Positions 55,418-64,000 of a stretch of 64,000 nt of DNA are shown here, in pieces (position 1 is the first letter of the stretch; the number at the start of each line of letters is the position of its first letter). A program made the translations under genes and the position numbers. A model generated the notes under the pieces. That model was given only the letters and a program-made list of their open reading frames with translations. It ran no database searches and was not told where the DNA came from. The stretch is from Nicotiana tabacum (taxonomy: Eukaryota; Streptophyta; Magnoliopsida; Solanales; Solanaceae): contig NC_134101.1 in NCBI RefSeq assembly GCF_000715075.1, positions 135,856,237 to 135,920,236 of the forward strand, written 5' to 3'.

Positions 55418-58400
55418 TCCTCCCCCACTTAAACACACGTTCGTCCTCGAACATACCAAGAGTTGTTCTAGAACTAACCAATAACTGAATAACTTTACCA
55501 TGCATATACCCGGGGGTGATCCCACGTCACCCTATCTCATATAGGTCCAATAACACATTGCAACTGAAATTACACATTCCAGTCTGGCCCCTAAGCCATA
55601 TAACCACATTTCCACTTCTGAAACCATCAATACGTTCAAAACCTCACACCTATACTCTGAATAGACCCAAACCAGCTGTAATAACCCATGCCTGCAACCT
55701 CGGGAGCAATCCGATGATATACCACATAACTCAAACACTCGTAGCGATAACTTCTATTCACAGTAGTTGTCCACAACAACGAAATACTAGTAGAAATCCT
55801 CTTATCAACCAAAGTCACATTCCAACTATGTCATATACTGCCAACGATAAATGAAATACACAGTAAACCATAATCATTTTCTCAGATCACCCATTCATGA
55901 AGCCAATTCTCCTCTGACAAATACCATAGTAAATTTCGAGCCGAACCTCGATATTAACCTTCCAACATGCTGAAATCGAATCCGTTCGTATTCATTAATG
56001 ATCCGAACGATCTCCTCTAATCCAACACACCACTCTGGTGACATGACATATCAATAGAGGCCTAAGCCACAACTAGCATAATATGCGCACCAATAAGCAT
56101 CGGTCCGAACATAATCAAATCATGAAAATGACTCAAATGAAAGAGCTATACCTCAAGCTCACCAGTGCCACCACAACACAAGGCTGAGAACCCGTATCAC
56201 ATCATAGAATAGAACACACGAATCTAACCCGCAAGGTCATATCCCACATAGCTTCGCTGCAATGTGCGATCCTATCCAAGCACTGCTTCACATAAGACAC
56301 CTCAAGTCACTATGCTCGAAATTGACAACCACGCACAATTTGATATTTGGAACCAAAGCAAATCATTACACCCACAGTGAAACAAGTAACATATACCACA
56401 CAAACCCGATAGGACATAACCAATACGCCGTTCACCGAGCAACACCCAATTACACTTCCCGCTCGACTTCCACTATGAACCCCAATAGAACCGCACCATA
56501 TGTGCCCATAACCAACAAATCATAATGTCTCACAACACAGAAAGGCAACTCATAGATCTACCCGGATCACCAATAGACTCAATAATAGTCGAATCGACAC
56601 ATTCCTCAACAATGCAATTCGGAACCAACCAAGCCGGCTCAAGTTAGAACACGCATCCACATCGGCCTACCAATGAACTCTTTATCAAGGAAATCCTGAA
56701 GCTGTTCCTTACACTACTATAACTCCTTCCAATGCCATATGATACGGTGCCCTGCCGTAAGAAACACATCCGAAGAGTCCCTCACCACCGGAACTGAATC
56801 AACATAAGGAGCCTCAACACTGACACTCTTCACAAGAGCCCAAGTAAGAAAGACAAATCCTTCCCAGCCGTCCACTGGGTTTCGGCATGTAAAATTCCTC
56901 TAATGGGACATAATCCACCGAACATCGCCACTTAATCCGTAGCATTTTCCGGCATAGCCAACAACGCTTCCTTAGCGCACTAGTCCCGAATTACACAACA
57001 CAGAGACAACCAGTCTGAACCCAATATCACTTCCAAAGCTAACATACCAAGTAACAAAAGATCCGCTCAGGTCTCCAAATCTCGATAGTCACTACACAAT
57101 GCCGACACACGCGACTCACAACCGCAACATAGCCTGAACATGAGGACTCATAGTCTCCAACTCCATATAGCAGATGAATCATCATACCTGATCCCAATTC
57201 CGCCGTCCGAACACATACCACACCTCAAATACCAATAACTCCACGAGAGGTATTCAAATATTCCTCTGTGCCCCCAAGCAAACTCGAATGTCAGCAGTCC
57301 ATCTAATGAGAAAGTGCCATAATACTACCGAAGTGCCATCAACTTAAATCACATTGTCCTTTTTCTGAAACATCTACCCTCGTCAAATCAGTTCTAATTA
57401 GCAGTACCATTTCCTTAATCATATGAGGCTACCCGCTGCTTAAGAGTTTCATGAACTTCCTTTCAGAACTGACCGTAACTTTACACATGAAAATCTCGAT
57501 CCTCACAATATACCGCATATAACATACCATCCTAGGATAACATGATAACTTCATCTCCCTTCCGAGCCATAGACAACTACACACTCCACTAGTCAAAACT
57601 TTCCATTGGTCCTGTCTAGAAGAAAAATCACTATACATCGCATGCCCATAGAAGATATATATCTCCAAACCTCGGTGAAACCATCAAAAACTCTCCGAGT
57701 TCCCTTTGCACAAATCAGACCTGTCAGGACTGAATCCTTCTAACTTGAATAAGCTAAGCAAGCCAGCAAAACCTAAGAGCATCGCCACAAAATACCTGAA
57801 AGAACTTATTACCTCGAACACACAAAAGGAATTAATCATATCCTTACCATACCGATTCGGTCTACTATCAAGCTACTCCATCTATCTAAATTTCCTTCTG
57901 ATTCATCTTCAACTTGATATTCTCTCTTGCTGTATCACCAAGATTCCTCAACCCAGGATTACCACACGAGACCAAGCATAAAACCACATTGTCTAAGACT
58001 CATAAGCCGCTGAATACTCTCTTAAATATTCCTAAAAGCACCACATTTGAAATACTTTGCTCTGAAGAACTTCCTGCGAATCTAAATCTGTAACCTCCTG
58101 ATACTGATACATAGAATCCCACAATTACTATAGAAAACACCACAAGTCTTGACATCTTCCAATGAAAACTCAGTCTCTAACCACATATACGACTATAACT
58201 TACCCTATTGTTACATGTAGAATCTTGAACACATTAGAACCACTCCCACGAGTTATTTACTCTACTCAAACTGTAATTAGTCTGATCAAACGAACTGATC
58301 AACCTGTGCCTCATTAGCACTCCGACACCGCAGAATGTGACATCATTCAATTACAACCAAGCAACTTCTTGCTCTATGCACCGAGCATACTTTACCAATA

Positions 58401-59580
58401 ACAACTCAAGACATTCCGTGATTCTTACACACTTATGAAGCATACTATATACCTTGTTAAGAATTTTTCCTTTACTTGAGCCATCCTCGGTCTCAATCCC
58501 CGTAGGCCATAACTAATTTGCCCGAACGCCTCGAACTGGGACCAACATAGCACATAAACATGCAATCAACTAATCAATAGCAGACTCCCCCACTTGGCCC
58601 GAAGCCATAGATCAAAACACACTCAATAACTCATAACGTATATACTCTATTGCTGCCATAATACCATAATATGATTAACTCAATCCTTCATAAGCTCGTG
58701 GAACACAGACCATCTGGTACTTCATATCTTCTACAAATCTTGCATTTACTCTCGTAACAATTAAACCCACTCTCTTAAGTGACCCAAATTAAATTCACAC
58801 ATATGTTTCACTTGTAAATGGGATCTTCTAACAGACAACATAAAGATCACACAACTCCAGAACACTTCGCAGGAGATAACCCACCTGCTTCGCCTTAAAC
58901 TAACTTTTATGTATACCTTCCACCGTCATAACCATTATGCAGTCACTTAGTCTTTCTGAGTTTGAACTCATACCGCAACATGAAATCTACTCCACTCCCA
59001 ACTAGGAGACATGAAAAGATACTTCACATGCCCATAACTTGGGGCTCTACCTCGAATCGTGATAGAATTCAAGCACATAATAGTTGTTCTATCATCCAGC
59101 AGACCTTCCTCGTCACTTCCAAGTCATATAGATACATCTCGCAGTGCTAACGTAGATACCCAACCGTCACTCCCACTAATAGGGACAGTACCGAACATAT
59201 AAGTTCAAAACTCTTGCTCATACAACCAGCACGTCGGTGCTCAAGCCATAGGCAAAGATGTGGCCTCAAGTCCTCCAGACTGGCCCCATATCAAACTCAC
59301 AGAGATCACATCTCGCCCCTCGATCGGGGAATTACAAGCCATAGATGCATATCTGATACTGAGTGCTCATGCGCGCTTACGAACGCGTGGAAGAAATTTC
59401 AAAAATTACTTTTCAAGCTGAATCAAGGACGCACGATAAGAATTCAAGAATGTGAAGTTTTCCTAAAGGTTCTGCATCCTCTTGAGGATAAATACAGACA
59501 TCTCCATACCGATCCGCGAGACTCTACTAAATCGGCTCATGACTCGTGAGACCTATGTAACCTAGGCTCTAATACCAACT
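55418..59580 (-). mobile_element. Non-coding interior of LARD-like element, unit c
   Basis: 4,163 bp, the same length as in unit b. The PPT is at 55418-55429 (minus strand AGTGGGGGAGGA). No coding motif is visible. The PBS end is at 59565-59577. Confidence 0.75.
59565..59577 (-). promoter_or_regulatory. Primer binding site, LARD-like element, unit c (mutated)
   Basis: The minus strand reads TGGTATTAGAGCC, one C-to-T change from units a and b. Confidence 0.8.
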
Positions 59581-60816
59581 TGTCACGACCCTAACCCCGA
59601 ACCCGGTCTTGATGGTGCCTCTCGTGAAGACAAGGCCAGCCAGACCAAAATAGAACACCTTATTTAAATAGTTAAATACCATAAATTGTACTAAAACATG
59701 ATATAATAACCATAATTTGCGGAAATAACGATAACAATAGTAGAAACCATCCCGACACAGCCCAAACCGGTGTGTCACAAGTCACGAGCATCTATTAGAG
59801 TATAAATACGACTACAAGGTCTGAATGTACAAAACAGGACTGATGAAAGAGAAGGGAGAAGAGCGGTGCTGCAAACCCTGGCAGTCACCTTGCTAAACTT
59901 CGATGACTCAGCCTCCGATCAGCTCAACACCTGCTACCGGGTGAATAAATACCTGCATCTGCACACGAAGTGCAGGGAGTAAAGTGAGTACTCCAACTCA
60001 GTGAGTAATAAAGGTAAATAACAACTGAGCAGTAAGAAATCACGTAAAGCAAACCAACATACTGTATAGAAGCGGTGTAAAACCCTTGAGAAAAATAGTG
60101 AAGCTGTAAAATCTTTAGAAATATCTTAGCTCTGTTTAAACCTCTTTGAAAATGGCTTTTTCAACAGTTATGCAAATGAATGCAAAACAATTAGTGCAGA
60201 TAAATACAGAAATCCGCCCCTCAGGCTCAACACTCAATTTAATAGGTAATGTCAGGCAATCAGGAAGATAACACATAAAGTAACGCAATCAACAAGTAAT
60301 GGCATACAAATGGAAATAAAGTAAACACATTGAACAGTACCAGCCCCTCGGGCTCACTCTCAGAACACTCTCAGCCCCTCAGGCTCACTCTGTGATCATA
60401 ATGGGTACCCGCGCTCACTGGGGGTGTGCAGACTCCGGGAGGGGTCCCTTACGGCCTAAGCGCAATATCAAGTCATCTCGTGGCATCAAATCTAGGCCCT
60501 CGGCCTCATATCACTCAAGCCACCTCGTGGCGTATAAAGTATCTCAGGCTCTCGGCCTCATATCACTCAATATATCCTCACATATGGCCCTCGACCTCAC
60601 TCAGTCCAAAAATCATCACAAGCCCCTCAGGCATTAGTAAAACAGTAGTTCTCAGCCCAAAACATCATTTAGAAATATCATTTATGTTTCAAATCTGAGT
60701 AAAAGTGGCTGAGTTTTTAAAACATTAGATATCAACAGGACTGAGTTCAATTAATAATTCAAAAATAGTGAGGAAATAGTGATAAAAATCCCCGAAGGGT
60801 TCATATAGTTGGCACG
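59581..60816 (-). mobile_element. 5' LTR of LARD-like element, truncated at amplicon junction, unit c
   Basis: From TGTCACGACCC to 'ggcacg', then gypsy RT at 60817. This is the third occurrence of the same junction. Confidence 0.85.
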
Positions 60817-63809
60817 TGATTCTAGTGCTGAGGTCCCTTCTATTGATTCTGTGGCCGTTGTTCGTGAGTTTCCTGAGGTTTTCCCTTCAAACCTGCCATG
60901 TATGCCACCCGACAGAGACATTGACTTTTGCATTGATTTGGCTCCGGGCACTCAGACTATTTCTATCCCGCCATATCATATGGCCCCGCCTGAGTTGAAA
61001 GAGTTGAAGGAGCAGTTGCAAGACTTGTTTGAGAAGGGTTTCATTAGGCCGAGTGTTTCGCCTTGGGGTGCGCCAATGTTGTTTGTTAAGAAAAAGGACG
61101 GATCGATGAGAATGTGTATTGATTATCGGCAGTTAAACAAGGTTACAATCAAGAATAAGTATCCATTGCCGAGGATTGATGATTTGTTTGATCAGCTTCA
61201 GGGTGCCAAGGTATTTTCAAAGACTGATTTGAGATATGGCTACCATCAGTTGAGGATTAGGCCATCTGATGTCCCTAAGACAGCTTTCCGCACTCGGTAC
61301 GAGCATTATGAGTTCTTGGTTATGTCATTCGGGTTGACAAATGCCCCAGTAGCTTTTATGGATTTAATGAACCGAGTGTTCAGGCCTTATTTGGACTCGT
61401 TCGTGATTGTCTTCATTGATGATATTTTGATATATTCCCGCAGTCGGGAGGAGCACGAGCAACATCTTAGAGTGGTCCTTCAGACCTTGAGAGATAGTCA
61501 GTTATATGCTAAGTTCTCGAAGTATGAGTTCTAGTTGAGTTCAGTTGCATTCCTAGGTCATGTTGTATCAGCACAGGGTGTTCAGGTTGATCCGAAGAAG
61601 ATTGAGGCAGTCAAGAACTGGCCTAGACCAGCATCAACTACAGAGATTCAGAGTTTTTTGGGATTGGCAGGCTACTATCGTCGGTTCATGGAGGGGTTTT
61701 CATCTATCGCAACCCCGATGACCAAGTTGACCTAGAAGGGTGCCTAGTTCAGATGGTCAAATGAGTGTGAGGCAAGCTTTCAGAAGCTCAAGACAGCTCT
61801 GACTACGGCACCGATGTTGGTTTTGCCCACCGGTTTAGGGCCTTATACAGTCTATTATATGCATCTAGTATTGGACTTGGTGCAGTATTGATGCATGATG
61901 GCAAGGTCATTTCTTATGCTTCGTGGTAGTTGAAGATTCATGATAAGAACTATCCGGTTCATGATTTGGAGTTGGCAGCCATTGTTCACACGTTGAAGAT
62001 TTGGAGGCATTATCTGTATGGCGTGGCATGTGAGGTGTTCACGGATCACAAGAGTCTGCAGTATTTGTTCAAGCAAAAGGAGTTGAATTTGAGGCAGAGG
62101 AGGTGGTTGGAGTTGTTAAAAGATTATGATATCATCATCTTATATCACCTGGGAAAGGCCAATGTGGTGGCCGATGCTTTGAGTAGGAAGTAAGCCAGTA
62201 TGGGCAGTCTTGCTTATATTCCGGTCGGTGAGAGACCACTTGCTTTGGATGTTCAGGCTTTGGCCAATCAGTTCGTGAGGTTTGATGTTTCTAAGCCCAG
62301 TCGCATGTTAGCTTGCACAGTCACTTGCTCTTCATTATTGGAGAATATCCGAGATTGGCAGTATGATGATCCCCATTTATGTGTCCTCAGAGACACGGTG
62401 TAGCACGGTGGTGCCAAGAAGGTTACCTCAGGTGATGATGGAGTTTTGAGATTGCAGGGTAAAGTTTGTATGCCTAATGTGGATGGGCTTCGAGAGTTGA
62501 TTTTAGAAGAGGCCTATAGTTCCCGGTACTTTATTTATCCGGGCACCGCGAAGATATATCAGGATTTGCGGCAGCATTATTGGTGGCGGAGAATGAAGAA
62601 GGATATCGTTGCATATGTGGCTCGATGTTTAAATTGTCAGCAGGTTAAGTACGAGCATCAGAGGCCCGGTGGTTCGTTTCAGAAGATTGAGATTCCAGAG
62701 TGGAAATGGGAGCGTATCACTATGGACTTTGTTGTTGGTCTCCCACGGACTCAGAGGAAGTTTGATGCAGTGTGGGTTATTGTTGATAGGCTGACCAAGT
62801 CAGCGTATTTCATTCCTGTGGCAGTCTCTTATTCTTCCGAGAGGTTAGCTGAGATCTATATCCGAGAGATTGTTCGTCTTCATGGTGTGCTCGAGTCTAT
62901 CATTTTGGATCGAGGTACGCAGTTTACCTTCCATTTCTGGAGAGCAGTTCAGCGAGAATTGGGCACGCGGGTTGAGTTGAGCACAGCGTTTCATCCTCAG
63001 ACGGACGGGCAGTCCGAGCGGACCATTCAGATTTTGGAGGATATGCTCCGAGCTTGTGTCATAAACTTTGGAGGCTCGTGGGATCAGTTTTTCCTTGAGC
63101 AGAGTTTGCCTACAACAATAACTACCAGTCGAGTATTCATATGGCTCCGTATAAGGCTTTATATGGTAGGCGGTGTCGGTCTCTGGTTAGATGGTTTGAG
63201 CCGGGAGAGGCTCGATTGTTGGGTATGGATTTGGTTCAAGATGCCTTGGACAAGGTCAGGATCATCCAGGATAGGCTTCGTACAGCTCAGTCCAGACAAA
63301 AGAGTTATGCCGACCGCAAGGTTCGTGATTTGGCATTCATGGTCGGTAAGTGGGTAATGCTTCGAGTGTCGCCTATGAAGGGCGTGATGAGATTTGGGAA
63401 GAAGGGCAAACTTAGCCCTAGGTTCATTGGCACGTTTGAGATTCTTGATCGAGTGGGAGAGGTGGCTAATAGACTTACGTTGCTGCCGAGCTTATCAGCC
63501 GTGCATCCAATGTTTCATGTATCCATGCTTCAGAAGTATCACGACGATCCATCCCACGTGTTAGATTTCAGCACTGTCCAGTTGGACAAGGACTTGTCTT
63601 ATGAGGAGGAGCCGGTAGCTATTCTAGACCGGCAGGCTCGTCAGTTGAGATCGAAGAGTTTTTTTTTTGTTCGTGTTCAGTGGAGAGGTCAACCTGATGA
63701 GTTATCGACCTAGGAGTCCGAATCCGATATGCGGAGCCGTTAACCCCATCTTTTCCTCGACTCAGGTACTTCATTCTTCTGTCCATTCGAGGACGAACGA
63801 TTGTTTTAG
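60817..63809 (+). pseudogene. Ty3/gypsy pol remnant, unit d
   Basis: Same layout as in b and c, with many private substitutions. Around 61218 it reads Thr-Asp-Leu-Arg-Tyr where b and c have Ile-Asp-Leu-Arg-Ser. TAG stops lie at 61532, 61733 (private), 61745 and 61927, TAA at 62191 and TAG at 62401. The codon that is TGA in b and c near the integrase start is CGA here, so one frame (62446-63357) spans the integrase zinc finger and core until the shared frameshift near 63090. The chromodomain has Trp changed to TAG. Confidence 0.92.
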
Positions 63810-63819
63810 AGGTGGAGAA
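63810..63819 (+). promoter_or_regulatory. Polypurine tract, gypsy element, unit d
   Basis: AGGTGGAGAA lies between the pol stop and the LTR start. Confidence 0.8.
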
Positions 63820-64000
63820 TGTAATATGATGACCCAAAAGGTCATCACTTATTTTTTTAAATGAATTCTGCGTTCCGAGACCTTAAAGACCTCTTTTAGC
63901 ATCACCTCGATTTGCGTGTGCAGTCCGGACGTGTAGCCGGAAAGCTTATATGTAAAAATCTGTGAAAAATGATAAATTTTGACTATAAAATGAATTAATT
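63820..64000 (+). mobile_element. Gypsy 3' LTR start, unit d
   Basis: TGTAATATGATGACC onward, continuing beyond the window. The first 181 bp show no internal rearrangement. Confidence 0.85.

Larger units (their letters stand above)
33984..60816. repeat. Tandem amplicon unit c (complete, 26,833 bp)
   Basis: This second complete unit is collinear with unit b at roughly 98-99% identity by eye. It lacks the 1.2 kb internal duplication of b, keeps a 270-bp LTR segment that b lost, and lacks a 297-bp LTR segment that b has. It carries the second DUF761 gene copy. Partial units flank the pair: the right end of unit a at 1-5908 and the left end of unit d at 60817-64000. Confidence 0.85.

Noticed and set aside
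1..64000. Assembly duplication of one locus
   Set aside because: The units carry many SNPs, different indels and different stops, and the partial units a and d are more distant. Not excluded without reads, but a simple collapse or copy error does not produce this pattern.

Overview
This is plant nuclear DNA. It is AT-rich, intron-poor, and built almost entirely of nested LTR retrotransposons with typical angiosperm parts: a Ty3/gypsy chromovirus-type pol, a Ty1/copia pol, a foldback MITE, a CACTA end, and tRNA-Met primer binding sites. The LTR style (ends like TGTAACGACCCGACC, arrays of a 'cacgaagggtgatgccgtgc' motif, CpG palindromes) suggests a solanaceous genome, most likely Nicotiana. That identification rests on familiarity, not on a search.

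The whole window is a head-to-tail tandem array of one ~27 kb segment. Two complete units are present: b = 5909-33983 (28,075 bp) and c = 33984-60816 (26,833 bp). They are flanked by the right end of a third unit (a = 1-5908) and the left end of a fourth (d = 60817-64000). I place the unit boundary at 5908|5909, 33983|33984 and 60816|60817. There a minus-strand LTR and a plus-strand gypsy pol are both truncated at the same base, which is what an amplicon junction looks like. Units differ by roughly 1-2% plus private indels.

Each unit reads, left to right: (1) a 5'-truncated, decayed plus-strand gypsy pol (reverse transcriptase, RNase H, integrase, chromodomain) with its 3' LTR, about 2.8 kb; (2) the fragment of a copia element (gag start, PBS, LTR) into which that gypsy element inserted; (3) a CACTA-type transposon end; (4) the only convincing host gene, a 199-aa DUF761 protein on the minus strand (14116-14715 and 40969-41568); (5) intergenic DNA with a (TA)n tract; (6) a minus-strand Ty1/copia element with both LTRs and an 'aagca' target duplication, carrying a ~1.05 kb MITE with 147-bp inverted repeats; (7) ~1.6 kb of intergenic DNA; (8) a minus-strand gypsy-type element with ~3 kb LTRs but a 4.16 kb interior with no gag or pol, i.e. 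a LARD-like non-autonomous element, whose 5' LTR is cut at the unit junction.

The retroelement damage is mostly shared by all units, so the elements were dead before amplification. After amplification the units gained private nonsense mutations, microhomology-flanked deletions (57, 270 and 297 bp), a 1.2 kb internal duplication in unit b and a possible gene-conversion patch in unit c. The biological cargo of the array is the DUF761 gene, whose copy number is at least two here and probably higher in the full array.
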